The notes below the pieces were generated by a model. That model worked only from the letters and a program-made list of their open reading frames with translations, did no database searches and was not told where the DNA came from. The translations under genes were made by a program, and so were the position numbers. A stretch of 64,000 nucleotides of DNA from Actinospica robiniae DSM 44927. GTDB lineage: Bacteria > Actinomycetota > Actinomycetes > Streptomycetales > Catenulisporaceae. The DNA lies in assembly GCF_000504285.1 (NCBI RefSeq), contig NZ_KI632511.1, positions 7,546,154 to 7,610,153 on the forward strand. Direction: 5' to 3'. Below, one piece after another: positions 1-10,411 of the stretch (positions are counted from its first letter, which is position 1; every line of letters begins with the position of its first letter).

Positions 1-2069
<2,069 letters not shown>

Positions 2070-2077
<8 letters not shown>

Positions 2078-3530
2078 CCCGCGCGGATTCCTGACCACCC
2101 CGGTCCAGCACCCCGAGCGACGCCCGGTCGATCAGCGGGTCAAGGACTGGAAAGAGGTCTACCCGCAGCGCGCCCTGCTCCCGATCATCCAGAAGCAGGC
2201 CGGCCGCTGCATGGACTGCGGCATCCCGTTCTGCCACAACGGCTGCCCGCTCGGCAACCTGATCCCCGAGTGGAACGACCTGGTCTGGCGGGACGACTGG
2301 GCCGAGGCGATCGAGCGCCTGCACGCGACCAACAACTTCCCGGAGTTCACCGGGCGGCTGTGCCCGGCGCCGTGTGAGACCGCCTGCGTGCTCGGCATCA
2401 ACCAGCCCGCGGTCACCATCAAGAACGTCGAAGTCGCCATCATCGACAAGGCCTGGGACGCCGGGCTGGTCAAGCCGCAGGAGATCGAGCGGCACAGCGG
2501 CAAGACCGTCGCCGTGATCGGCTCCGGCCCCGCGGGCCTGGCCGCCGCCCAGCAGCTGACCCGGGCCGGCCACACCGTGGCCGTGTACGAGCGCGCCGAC
2601 CGCATCGGCGGCCTGCTGCGCTACGGCATCCCCGAGTTCAAGATGGAGAAGCGGCACCTGAACCGGCGGATCGAGCAGATGCGGGCGGAGGGCACCAAGT
2701 TCCGCACCGGCGTCGCCGTCGGCCAGGACATCCTGGCCTCGCAGCTGCGCGACCGCTACGACGCGCTCGTGCTCGCCGTGGGCGCCACCAAGGCCCGCGA
2801 CCTGCCGGTCACCGGCCGCGAGCTCGACGGCGTGCACCAGGCGATGGAGTACCTGCCGCTGTCGAACAAGTCCTCCGAGGGCGACTTCGTCACCCCGCCG
2901 ATCACGGCGAAGGACAAGCACGTCATCGTCATCGGCGGCGGCGACACCGGCGCGGACTGCCTCGGCACCGCCACCCGGCAGGGCGCGCTCTCGGTCACCC
3001 AGCTCGAGATCATGCCCAAGCCGCCGAACGAGCGCCCGGACGGCCAGCCCTGGCCGACCTACCCGATGACCTACCGCGTCTCCTCCGCACACGAGGAGAA
3101 CGGAGAGCGGGTCTACGCGGTCAGCACCACCGAGTTCGTCGGCGACGAGGGCGGGCACGTCAGGGCCCTGCGGCTGACCGAGGTCAAGCTCGAGGGCGGC
3201 CGGTTCCAGCCGGTCCCCGGCTCCGAGCGCGAGCTGCCGGCCGACCTGGTGCTGCTCGCCATGGGCTTCACCGGCCCCGAGCAGGACAACGGCCTGGTCG
3301 CCCAGCTCGGCCTCGACCTCGACGAGCGCGGCAACATCAAGCGCGACGGCGAGTACCGGACCAACGTCGAGAACGTCTTCGTCGCCGGAGACGCCGGCCG
3401 CGGCCAGTCGCTGATCGTCTGGGCCATCGCCGAGGGCCGCTCCGCCGCGGCCGCGGTCGACCGGTACCTGGCCGCGAGCTCCACGCTCCCGGCCTCGGTC
3501 GAGCCGACCACCCGTCAGCTGACGGTCTGA
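2070..3530 (+). CDS. gltD: Glutamate synthase (NADPH) small subunit
   Basis: A 486-residue beta chain of glutamate synthase, normal length. It passes electrons from NADPH through FAD and Fe-S clusters to GltB. N-terminal cysteines [14 protein letters not shown] and CPAPCETAC form the 4Fe-4S motifs. [15 protein letters not shown] (about residue 149) is the FAD dinucleotide fold and [13 protein letters not shown] (about residue 289) the NADPH fold. The C-terminal [22 protein letters not shown] is the usual FAD-contacting end. The ATG overlaps the end of gltB, which supports this start. The operon ends at the strong hairpin at 3657-3690. Confidence 0.97.
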
Positions 3531-3548
3531 ACGCGGACGCCGCATCGC

Positions 3549-3580
3549 CGGCCGCCGTCGGGAGCCCCCGGCGGCGGCCG
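3549..3580 (+). terminator. Hairpin just after gltD
   Basis: A 9-bp GC-only stem (3549-3557 with 3572-3580) 19 bases after the gltD stop. No T run follows. It may act with the better hairpin at 3657-3690. Confidence 0.35.
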
Positions 3581-3656
3581 TCCGCCGTCCGCCCCCGCCG
3601 CGGCATGGTTCTTTCACGCTCCGGAGTTTGATTCTTCCTCAGTTGTACACCCGAGC

Positions 3657-3690
3657 GTCAGGGGCGGCTTCCGGTGAAGTCGCCCCTGAC
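3657..3690 (+). terminator. gltBD terminator hairpin
   Basis: A 15-bp stem with one G-T pair (3657-3671 with 3676-3690) and a CGGT tetraloop. The stem is long and stable but is followed by TGATGTGGTT rather than a pure T run, as is common in actinobacteria. It separates gltBD from pyk. Confidence 0.7.
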
Positions 3691-3790
3691 TGATGTGGTT
3701 AGGATTGCGGTGGAGACCGGCCTCGGTGGTGCGCGCACCGGAGCCGGAGCGGAATGACTCGTTCGGACATAGTTACTTGTGGGTAAGGGA

Positions 3791-3796
3791 TAGGGT
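3791..3796 (+). promoter_or_regulatory. Probable -10 (TAGGGT) of pyk
   Basis: TAGGGT ends 7 bases before the pyk ATG at 3804, the spacing expected for a transcript that starts at or next to the start codon. No convincing -35 is visible. Confidence 0.45.
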
Positions 3797-3803
3797 CGCT
3801 GAT

Positions 3804-5270
3804 ATGCGTCGCGCGAAGATCGTCTGTACACTCGGCCCCTCGGCCGCCTCTTTCGAGCAGCTCTCGGCCCTAGTCGCCGCCGGCCTCGACATCGCCAGGC
3901 TCAACCTGTCTCACGGCTCCTACGCCGAGCACGAGGAGCGTTACTTCAACGTGCGCAAGGCCGCCGACCAGGCCGGCCGCGCCGTGGGCGTGCTCGTCGA
4001 CCTGCAGGGCCCGAAGATCCGCCTCGGCACCTTCGCCGAAGGCCCGATCCTGCTCGAGCGCGGCGACGAGTTCACCATCACCGCCGAGGACGTGCCGGGG
4101 GACCAGAAGATCTGCTCCACCACGTACAAGGGCCTGCCCGGCGACTGCCACCCGGGCGACCGGATCCTGATCGACGACGGCCGGGTCGCGCTCGACGTGA
4201 TCGAGGTCGAGGGACCGCGGGTCAAGTGCCGCACCGTCGAGGGCGGCAAGCTGTCGAACAACAAGGGGATCAACCTCCCCGGCGTCGCCGTCTCGGTGCC
4301 GGCGATGAGCGAGAAGGACATCGCCGACCTGCGCTGGGCGCTCGGCGAGAACGACGTGAACCTGCGCGCGGACATGATCGCGCTCTCGTTCGTGCGCAGC
4401 GCCAAGGACATCGAGGACGTCCACGCGGTGATGGACGAGATCGGCGTGCGCCTGCCGGTCATCGCCAAGGTGGAGAAGCCGCAGGCGGTGGACAACCTCG
4501 ACGAGATCGTGGACGCCTTCGACGCCATCATGGTCGCCCGCGGCGACCTCGGCGTGGAGATGCCGCTCGAGCAGGTGCCGCTGGTGCAGAAGAAGCTCGT
4601 CACCATGTGCCGCCGCAACGCCAAGCCGGTCATCGTGGCGACCCAGATGCTCGACTCGATGATCACCGCCAGCCGGCCCACCCGGGCCGAGGCGAGCGAC
4701 GTGGCCAACGCGGTCTTCGACGGCGCCGACGCGGTGATGCTCTCGGCGGAGACCTCCGTCGGCGACTACCCGGTCGAGACGGTCCAGACCATGGCCCGGA
4801 TCATCTGCGCGGTCGAGGAGGAGGTGCTGGCCAAGGGTCTGCCGCAGGCGATCTCCAAGCCCCGCACCAAGGGCGGCGCCGTGGCCCGCGCCGCCGCCGA
4901 GCTCGGCGACTACCTCAGCGCCAGCTATCTGGTCGCGTTCACCAAGAGCGGCGACACCGCCCGCCGGCTCGCCCGCTACCGCTCGCCGATCCCCGTCCTC
5001 GCCTTCAGCCCGGACTCGGTCGTGCGCTCGCAGCTGGCGCTGAGCTGGGGCGTGGAGACCTTCATCGGCGAGGAGGTCGGCTCCACCGACGAGATGGTGA
5101 TCCAGGTCGACCACGCGCTGCTCGAGCTCGGCCGGTGCAAGCCTGGTGAGCTGATCATCATCACCGCCGGCTCCCCGCCCGGGATCCCCGGCTCCACCAA
5201 CGCCGTGCGGGTGCACCGCATCGGCGACGCCGTGGGCGGTGCCGCCCCGGCCTACCGCACCAAGGCCTGA
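3804..5270 (+). CDS. pyk: Pyruvate kinase
   Basis: Converts phosphoenolpyruvate and ADP to pyruvate and ATP. The 488-residue protein starts [16 protein letters not shown], the usual bacterial N-terminus. Visible motifs are [11 protein letters not shown], the substrate and metal region with [34 protein letters not shown], and the signature [38 protein letters not shown]-type helix. The frame is open further upstream, but those codons lack family similarity and the TAGGGT hexamer sits right before the chosen ATG. The C-terminal domain (residues about 360-480) is the allosteric lobe. It is monocistronic and ends before the bidirectional hairpin at 5366-5403. Confidence 0.96.
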   Translation: MRRAKIVCTLGPSAASFEQLSALVAAGLDIARLNLSHGSYAEHEERYFNVRKAADQAGRAVGVLVDLQGPKIRLGTFAEGPILLERGDEFTITAEDVPGDQKICSTTYKGLPGDCHPGDRILIDDGRVALDVIEVEGPRVKCRTVEGGKLSNNKGINLPGVAVSVPAMSEKDIADLRWALGENDVNLRADMIALSFVRSAKDIEDVHAVMDEIGVRLPVIAKVEKPQAVDNLDEIVDAFDAIMVARGDLGVEMPLEQVPLVQKKLVTMCRRNAKPVIVATQMLDSMITASRPTRAEASDVANAVFDGADAVMLSAETSVGDYPVETVQTMARIICAVEEEVLAKGLPQAISKPRTKGGAVARAAAELGDYLSASYLVAFTKSGDTARRLARYRSPIPVLAFSPDSVVRSQLALSWGVETFIGEEVGSTDEMVIQVDHALLELGRCKPGELIIITAGSPPGIPGSTNAVRVHRIGDAVGGAAPAYRTKA

Positions 5271-5365
5271 CGCGGTCGCGCTTCCCCGAGCGGGGGCCGG
5301 CCGCTCGGCTTCCGGCCCGGCAGCGCGGAAGCGGCGGCGCCCGGGCCGGGCCGGGCGGAGAGGCA

Positions 5366-5403
5366 AAGATGGCCATTCACTCGAAACGAGGAATGACCAT
5401 CTT
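5366..5403. terminator. Bidirectional terminator between pyk and tRNA-Leu
   Basis: Imperfect stem AAGATGG/CCATCTT, then CATTC/GAATG and CTCG/CGAG around an AAA loop. Read on the minus strand it is followed by TTTGCC, so it can end the tRNA-Leu transcript. On the plus strand it can end pyk. Confidence 0.7.
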
Positions 5404-5415
5404 GTCTGACGTCGG

Positions 5416-5498
5416 TGCGGGGTGCGGGATTCGAACCCGCACGCCCTTTCGGGCAGATGGGTTTGAGCCATCAGCGTCTGCCATTCCGCCAACCCCGC
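5416..5498 (-). tRNA. tRNA-Leu (anticodon CAA)
   Basis: An 83-nt class II tRNA read on the minus strand. The acceptor stem is GCGGGGT with ACCCCGC and discriminator A. The anticodon stem GATGG/CCATC carries loop CTCAAAC, giving anticodon CAA for UUG codons. There is a long variable arm GCCCGAAAGGGC and a T arm GCGGG-TTCGAAT-CCCGC. CCA is not encoded. UUG is a rare leucine codon in this DNA. A possible -10 (TATGCT on the minus strand, 5512-5517) lies upstream. Confidence 0.95.
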
Positions 5499-5626
5499 GC
5501 AAGGCTTGCCGAGCATACCGCATCCCGGACCTGCGGTGCGCGGGACATCGGCCGTCCACTAGGCTGGGAACCGACGACAATCATGACCGTCCGCACTGCG
5601 GCGGACACAGGGAAAGGCGAGCCGAG

Positions 5627-6235
5627 ATGACCGCCGAGGACAGCAACCAGCCGCGTAAGCGCGTAGTGATCGCCGAGGACGAGGCGCTGATCCGGATGGA
5701 CCTGGCCGAGATGCTGGCCGAGGAGGGCTACGACGTCGTCGGTCAGGCGGGCGACGGCGAGCAGGCCGTGAAGCTGGCCGAGGAGCTCAAGCCGGACCTG
5801 GTCATCCTGGACGTGAAGATGCCCGTACTGGACGGGATCTCCGCCGCCGAGCGGATCGGCGAGGCCAAGATCGCGCCGGTGCTGATGCTCACCGCGTTCT
5901 CCCAGCGCGAACTGGTCGAGCGGGCCCGCGACGCCGGCGCCATGGCCTACCTGGTCAAGCCGTTCTCCAAGGCCGACCTGGTGCCGGCGATCGAGATGGC
6001 CACCTCCCGGTACGAGGAGCTGCGCGCGCTGGAGAACGAGGTGGCCGACCTCCAGCAGCGCTTCGAGACCCGCAAGCTCGTGGACCGGGCCAAGGGCCTG
6101 CTCCAGGCCCAGCTCGGCATGACCGAGCCGGCCGCGTTCCGCTGGATCCAGAAGACCTCGATGGACCGCCGGCTGACCATGCGCGAGGTGGCCCAGGCCG
6201 TCGTCGACGGCACCACGCCCCCCTCGGCCCAGTAG
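5627..6235 (+). CDS. pdtaR: ANTAR-domain response regulator (PdtaR-like antiterminator)
   Basis: A 202-residue two-domain regulator. Residues about 14-130 are a receiver: acidic pair EDE, phospho-acceptor Asp in VILDVKMP, Thr/Ser in MLTAFS and Lys in LVKPFS. A coiled linker (EELRALENEVADLQQRFETRK) leads to a C-terminal ANTAR RNA-binding domain (LVDRAKGLLQAQLGMTEPAAFRWIQKTSMDRRLTMREVAQAVV). This architecture is the PdtaR (Rv1626) type, which acts by RNA-level antitermination after phosphorylation by PdtaS. The ATG at 5627 follows GGAAAGG at 5611-5617. The frame is open upstream across the tRNA-Leu gene, which argues against a longer start. No cognate kinase gene is in the window. Confidence 0.92.
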   Translation: MTAEDSNQPRKRVVIAEDEALIRMDLAEMLAEEGYDVVGQAGDGEQAVKLAEELKPDLVILDVKMPVLDGISAAERIGEAKIAPVLMLTAFSQRELVERARDAGAMAYLVKPFSKADLVPAIEMATSRYEELRALENEVADLQQRFETRKLVDRAKGLLQAQLGMTEPAAFRWIQKTSMDRRLTMREVAQAVVDGTTPPSAQ

Positions 6236-6309
6236 CGGCCGCGCGAACGGGCCGTCGGTGCCAGAGCACTGACGCTCGCGTCGCAGCACTCTTCTTCTCT
6301 AGGCCCCCG

Positions 6310-6352
6310 CCGGCCGTCTCCCCGCACCAGTTGCGGCGAGACGGCCGGTTTT
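6310..6352 (+). terminator. Terminator after the response regulator
   Basis: A canonical intrinsic terminator: 11-bp stem CCGGCCGTCTC/GAGACGGCCGG (6310-6320 with 6338-6348), an inner CCGCA/TGCGG stem, and a TTTT tail at 6349-6352. Confidence 0.9.
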
Positions 6353-6534
6353 CGCCATATGAGGGACCGGTCGTGCCCTGATGGGGGTTTCCCGAACAGG
6401 CAGGGCAATGACGGAAATGCGTCCCGGGGTGCCCTTTAAGTCCCCGGGAGCTGACGGGCCGTGAGCTCCGGCCGGGCGTCCGGATTGCGGTCGAAAGCCC
6501 GTCTCGCCGGACTCCAGACTTGGGCCGATCTTGG
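6353..6534. other. Intergenic stretch without recognised content
   Basis: Between the terminator and the permease promoter I see no gene, RNA or repeat. Short open frames here lack start signals and typical codon use. Confidence 0.5.
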
Positions 6535-6562
6535 TTGACATACGGTCAAAAGCTGTTATGAC
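6535..6562 (+). promoter_or_regulatory. Sigma-70-type promoter of the APC permease
   Basis: TTGACA (6535-6540), a 16-bp spacer and TATGAC (6557-6562). The -35 is a perfect consensus. Transcription would start near 6569, leaving a leader of about 155 nt before the ATG at 6724. Confidence 0.75.
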
Positions 6563-6723
6563 CTGCATGGATACCGGACTTCAGGTGAGTAGAGGGGTTT
6601 ACCAAATCGCAGCGTGGACACCCTTCTCACGAGGCATACATGTCTCTAACATGAGCCAACGCATCAACAGCGTGCAACGTTGTCTTTTCCCACCTGTCGC
6701 CAGAAGCGAGTGAAGGATTCTGC

Positions 6724-8373
6724 ATGGCAACTGAGACAGCTTCGACCACAGTCGGAGCCAGCAATCATCTGAAGCGCAACGTAGGCATGATCGGCCTGCT
6801 CTGGGCTTCAGAGACCTCGATCATCGGTTCAGGATGGCTCAAGGGCGCGGAGCGCGCGCTGGTGACCGCGGGCCCTGCCGCGATCATCGCGTGGGGCATC
6901 GGCTCCGTGGCCATCATCATCCTCGCGCTCGTGCACGCGGAGCTCGGCGGCATGTTCCCGGTCGCGGGCGGGTCGGCGCGGTTCGCGCACTACGCCTTCG
7001 GCGGAGCGGCGGGCGCGTCGTTCGGCTGGTTCGCCTGGCTGCAGGCGGCCTCGGTGGCTCCGATCGAGGTCGAGGCCACGCTGAGCTACACGGGCCATTA
7101 CGGGTTCGCCGCGAACTGGACCACGGCGAGTGGGACCCTGCACGGCTGGGGCTATGTGGTCGCGATCGCCATGATGGCGGTCTTCGTCGCGATGAACTTC
7201 ATCGGTATCAAGGCGCTGGCCCAGGTCAGCAACGCGATCACCTGGTGGAAGATCGCCGTCCCGCTGGCGACCATCCTCATCGTTGCGGTCACCCACTTCC
7301 ACGCCTCCAACTTCTCGGCCGGCGAGGGCTTCATGCCCCACGGCATCGAGGGCGTGTTCGGCGCCGTCTCCGGCAGCGGCATCATCTTCTCGCTGCTCGG
7401 CTTCGAGCAGGCGATCCAGCTCGGCGGCGAGTCGTCGAACCCGAAGCGGGACATCCCGCGGGCGACCATCTACTCGATCCTGATCGGCGCCGCGATCTAC
7501 ATCCTGCTGCAGATCTTCTTCATCGGCGCGATTCCGGCGGCCAACATCCCGCACCTGTGGTCCGACCTGAACTTCCCGGGCATCTCCGGCCCGTGGGCGG
7601 GTCTGACGACGCTGGTGGGCCTGGGCTGGCTGGCCAAGGTGCTGTTCTTCGACGCGGTGGTCTCGCCTTTCGGCACCGGTGTCATCTACACCACCGCGAC
7701 CTCCCGCTACTCGATCGCGATGGATAAGAACGGCTACTGGCCGCGCGGCACCGGCAAGCTGAACAAGGCCGGCATCCCGTGGGTGGGCCTGGTCATGGCG
7801 TTCGTCGTCGGCTGCGCCTGCTTCATCAACTATTCGAACTGGAACAACTTCGTCGGCTTCATCACCTCCGCCAGCGTCCTGATGTACGCGGGCGCGCCGT
7901 TGGCGTTCGGCGTGTTCCGGACCAAGCTCCCAGACTGGGAGCGTCCGTACCGCCTGTTCGGCGGCTCGGTGATGGCGCCGCTCGCCTTCGTGGTGGCGAA
8001 CCTGGTCATCTTCTGGTCCGGCTGGAGCACGCTCGAGGGCCTCGGCATCGCGATCGTCCTGGGCTACGCGGTGATCCTGGTCACCCAGGTGTTCAAGCTG
8101 AACTCCACGCCGCTCATCCTGGACCTGCGAGCCGCTTCCTGGCTGCCGGTGTACCTGCTCGGCATGGGCGTGCTCTGCTGGGCGAGCGACTTCGGACCGG
8201 GGCACAGCTTCCTGTTCCACACTCCGCCGCTACACAGCTGGTGGTCGGACATCCTGGCCGTGACGGTCTTCAGCGTGGTCATCTACTTCTGGGCCCAGGC
8301 CGTCGCGCTCCCGGTGGACAAGCTCCGCGCGGCGATCGAGACCACCTCGGTGGAGGAGCTTCCCGCGCACTGA
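6724..8373 (+). CDS. APC-superfamily amino acid permease
   Basis: A 549-residue integral membrane protein with about 12-13 hydrophobic helices spread along its length. It has the APC-type first helix MIGLLWASETSIIGSGWL and the conserved segment SLLGFEQAIQLGGESSNPKRDIPRA (helix 6 and loop), which places it in the amino acid-polyamine-organocation superfamily. The substrate cannot be read from sequence. The start is supported by GAAGGA 7 bases upstream. It has its own promoter (6535-6562), a long leader and a strong terminator (8411-8447), so it is a single-gene unit. Confidence 0.85.
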   Translation: MATETASTTVGASNHLKRNVGMIGLLWASETSIIGSGWLKGAERALVTAGPAAIIAWGIGSVAIIILALVHAELGGMFPVAGGSARFAHYAFGGAAGASFGWFAWLQAASVAPIEVEATLSYTGHYGFAANWTTASGTLHGWGYVVAIAMMAVFVAMNFIGIKALAQVSNAITWWKIAVPLATILIVAVTHFHASNFSAGEGFMPHGIEGVFGAVSGSGIIFSLLGFEQAIQLGGESSNPKRDIPRATIYSILIGAAIYILLQIFFIGAIPAANIPHLWSDLNFPGISGPWAGLTTLVGLGWLAKVLFFDAVVSPFGTGVIYTTATSRYSIAMDKNGYWPRGTGKLNKAGIPWVGLVMAFVVGCACFINYSNWNNFVGFITSASVLMYAGAPLAFGVFRTKLPDWERPYRLFGGSVMAPLAFVVANLVIFWSGWSTLEGLGIAIVLGYAVILVTQVFKLNSTPLILDLRAASWLPVYLLGMGVLCWASDFGPGHSFLFHTPPLHSWWSDILAVTVFSVVIYFWAQAVALPVDKLRAAIETTSVEELPAH

Positions 8374-8410
8374 GGTCAGGCTGAGTTCCGGTTCTGACAA
8401 CGCATGACCC

Positions 8411-8447
8411 GCGGGGCCCCGGCAGCACAGTGTTGCCGGGGTCCCGC
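8411..8447 (+). terminator. Permease terminator
   Basis: A 14-bp stem with one G-T pair (8411-8424 with 8434-8447) around a 9-base loop, starting 37 bases after the permease stop. Confidence 0.75.
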
Positions 8448-8561
8448 TCTGTGTACACGAACCCCTTCCGCTCCGGGCGTTTCCGTGATAGAAACGCGCC
8501 CGAGTTGTCGTGTTTGCCGTGGAGATCGCGCTCCGCGGGCCGAGCGAGGACGGGGAGGTCG

Positions 8562-9689
8562 ATGCAGCTTCCGGATACGTCGTACTGGTCTGGCCACAGG
8601 GTGTTGGCTTTGGCGGAGCAGTACGAGCAGGAGGGCAGGCTCGAAGAGTGCTTCGAGCTCTACCGACGGGCGGCGCACCTGGTGGCGACGACGTTGCCTG
8701 CGGATCGGGCTGCGGCCCTGATCGGACGGATGATGGCGGCGGGGGCGGTGGTGGCCGCGGAGCAGGTGTTCCACGAGATCGTGGAGACCTGCGGTCCGCA
8801 CCCCTCGTCGACCGCTTACACGGCGAGCGCGCTGATGGACGCCGGATCGCCCGAGCTGGCGTACTACTTCCTGGACGCCGTGCTGGCCAAGTACCAGAGC
8901 TCTGAGGGCGAGCTGGAGTCGCTGGCCGCGTACCTCAACGCGGGGCGACGCTCCGAGTTGGCGGTGTACGCGTTCACGGCGGCGGCGCGCAACAAGCCGG
9001 TCTCGACCGTGCTGCGCTACAGCGCGGTGCTGCGCAAACGCGGGCATTCGCGCTCGGCCGTGGACCTGCTGGTCTCGGTGGTGGCGGGGCGCCCGGACGA
9101 CGTGGGCACCATGGTCGGCGCGCTGCGCAAGGGCGGCCGGGAGCGCGAGGTCGAGGCGGTGCTGGTGGGGTTGGCGACGGGCGCGAGCGACGAGGCGTGC
9201 GCGGCGCTGCTGGACTGCCTGGCCAAGGACGGCACGGACGCCGACGTCAGCGTTCTGATCGGTCTCTTCTCCAATCGGCCGTTCGCCTCGATGGCCGCGA
9301 TCGCGAGCACCGTGGACTCGCCGGAGGCGGCCACGATGCTGGTGCCGGCGCTGCTCGCGGCGCCGCGGGAGCAGCAGGCCGCTTACTTCACCGCGGAGCA
9401 GGCGCAGCTCTCCTCATCCCAGCGGGGGAGGCTCGCCTCGCTGCTGGTGGCCTCGGCCCCGGACGAGTGCCCGGAGGCGCTGCTCTCCTGGTACGCCGCC
9501 TGGGCGGATCCGACCGGGGTGGTGTGGCTGGTGGAGCAGCTCGAGCGGGCCCGGATCCCGCTGGACCAGGTGCTGGCCGCGGCGGCCGGCCGGCGGGACT
9601 TCGCCAGCCTGCAGGAGGCGCTGCACCGCCTGGGCTCGCATCAGCTCTCTTACCGGCTGGCCGGGCTGCGCTCCGAATTCGGGCTCTGA
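8562..9689 (+). CDS. Helical-repeat (TPR-like) protein of unknown function
   Basis: A 375-residue soluble protein with no signal peptide or membrane helix. It is almost all alpha-helical, with pairs of helices of roughly 34-36 residues (HRVLALAEQYEQEGRLEECFELYRRAAHLVA, STAYTASALMDAGSPELAYYFLDAVL, SELAVYAFTAAARNKP, HSRSAVDLLVSVVAGRP), as in tetratricopeptide scaffolds. No catalytic motif is visible. The ATG at 8562 follows GGGGAGG closely. The frame stays open upstream through the permease terminator, so a longer start is unlikely. Two tandem hairpins follow the gene, so it appears to stand alone. I do not recognise the family. Confidence 0.7.
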   Translation: MQLPDTSYWSGHRVLALAEQYEQEGRLEECFELYRRAAHLVATTLPADRAAALIGRMMAAGAVVAAEQVFHEIVETCGPHPSSTAYTASALMDAGSPELAYYFLDAVLAKYQSSEGELESLAAYLNAGRRSELAVYAFTAAARNKPVSTVLRYSAVLRKRGHSRSAVDLLVSVVAGRPDDVGTMVGALRKGGREREVEAVLVGLATGASDEACAALLDCLAKDGTDADVSVLIGLFSNRPFASMAAIASTVDSPEAATMLVPALLAAPREQQAAYFTAEQAQLSSSQRGRLASLLVASAPDECPEALLSWYAAWADPTGVVWLVEQLERARIPLDQVLAAAAGRRDFASLQEALHRLGSHQLSYRLAGLRSEFGL

Positions 9690-9700
9690 GTCCGTGCGGA

Positions 9701-9727
9701 CGGCCCCGGGAGGCGGATCCGGGGCCG
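9701..9727 (+). terminator. First hairpin after the TPR-like gene
   Basis: A 9-bp stem (9701-9709 with 9719-9727) right after the stop codon at 9689, followed three bases later by a second hairpin. Confidence 0.5.
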
Positions 9728-9729
9728 GC

Positions 9730-9759
9730 TCATCCGCGCGGGGGAGACCGCGCGGATGA
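9730..9759. terminator. Second tandem hairpin
   Basis: A perfect 12-bp stem TCATCCGCGCGG/CCGCGCGGATGA with a 6-base loop. There is no T run. With the preceding hairpin it probably ends transcription. Confidence 0.5.
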
Positions 9760-9866
9760 CTCATGCCGCGGGGTGAGCCGGGGAAATCGATCTCGGCGGC
9801 GATCCGGCGAGGGGGGTGGCGGCGGCATCGTGGTGGGCGTAGGGATACGCCGATGGGGAGGACACC

Positions 9867-10271
9867 ATGACTGCGATTCGCTTCGCCGCGAACGAGATCC
9901 TGCACGGCCGCCGGGAGCCGGAGGTCCGGCTGCTGGCCGGGTGCGCGCTGGCCCTGGTGCCGTGGATCGCGGTGCTGGCCGTGACCCTGCCCGCGCACAC
10001 GGTGGCGCGCAACTGGTCGCTGGCCTGGTCCGGCTTCGACGTGCTGCTGGCGACGATGCTGGCCGGCACGGCCTGGCTGCGCCGGCGCGGGGACGCGCGG
10101 GTGGGAGCGCTGGCGGGCGCCAGCGCGGCGATGCTGGTGGCCGACGCCTGGTTCGACACCTCCACCTCCGCCAAGGGCTGGGACAGCGCGACGGCCGTGG
10201 TCAGCGCGGTGTTCATCGAGCTGCCGCTGGCGGCGATCTGCGCGCGGATGGCGCTGCGGGCCGGCCGCTGA
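9867..10271 (+). CDS. Small integral membrane protein, unknown function
   Basis: A 134-residue protein with four predicted membrane helices (LLAGCALALVPWIAVLAVTLP, WSGFDVLLATMLAGTAWL, VGALAGASAAMLVADAWF, TAVVSAVFIELPLAAICARMAL). An acidic, aromatic segment DAWFDTSTSAKGWD sits between helices 3 and 4. No enzyme motif is visible. GGGAGGACACC precedes the ATG. It resembles the many short conserved membrane proteins of actinobacteria, but I cannot assign a role. Confidence 0.65.
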   Translation: MTAIRFAANEILHGRREPEVRLLAGCALALVPWIAVLAVTLPAHTVARNWSLAWSGFDVLLATMLAGTAWLRRRGDARVGALAGASAAMLVADAWFDTSTSAKGWDSATAVVSAVFIELPLAAICARMALRAGR

Positions 10272-10310
10272 GGCCCGGAAACGGGTGGCGGCCCCCCGGC
10301 GCCGGGTATG

Positions 10311-10316
10311 TAGGAT
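10311..10316 (+). promoter_or_regulatory. Possible -10 (TAGGAT) for the DMT transporter
   Basis: TAGGAT lies about 95 bases before the ATG at 10412, in the short gap after the small membrane protein. No clear -35 is seen. Confidence 0.35.
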
Positions 10317-10411
10317 GTGCCGGACTCTGTCGGCGGTTACGCCCATCGCGTCTACGCTGGCGGCAGGGACCGGTGCGCGGCGCCGGGCGGGATCGAGTGG
10401 GAGGCGCGGGG

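Noticed and set aside
5416-5626. Longer response-regulator protein starting at 5369
   Set aside because: The extra codons run through the tRNA-Leu gene on the other strand, and a good ribosome site precedes 5627.
6531-6713. A 60-codon frame upstream of the APC permease
   Set aside because: It begins inside the -35 element of the permease promoter, so it cannot be translated from that transcript in full.
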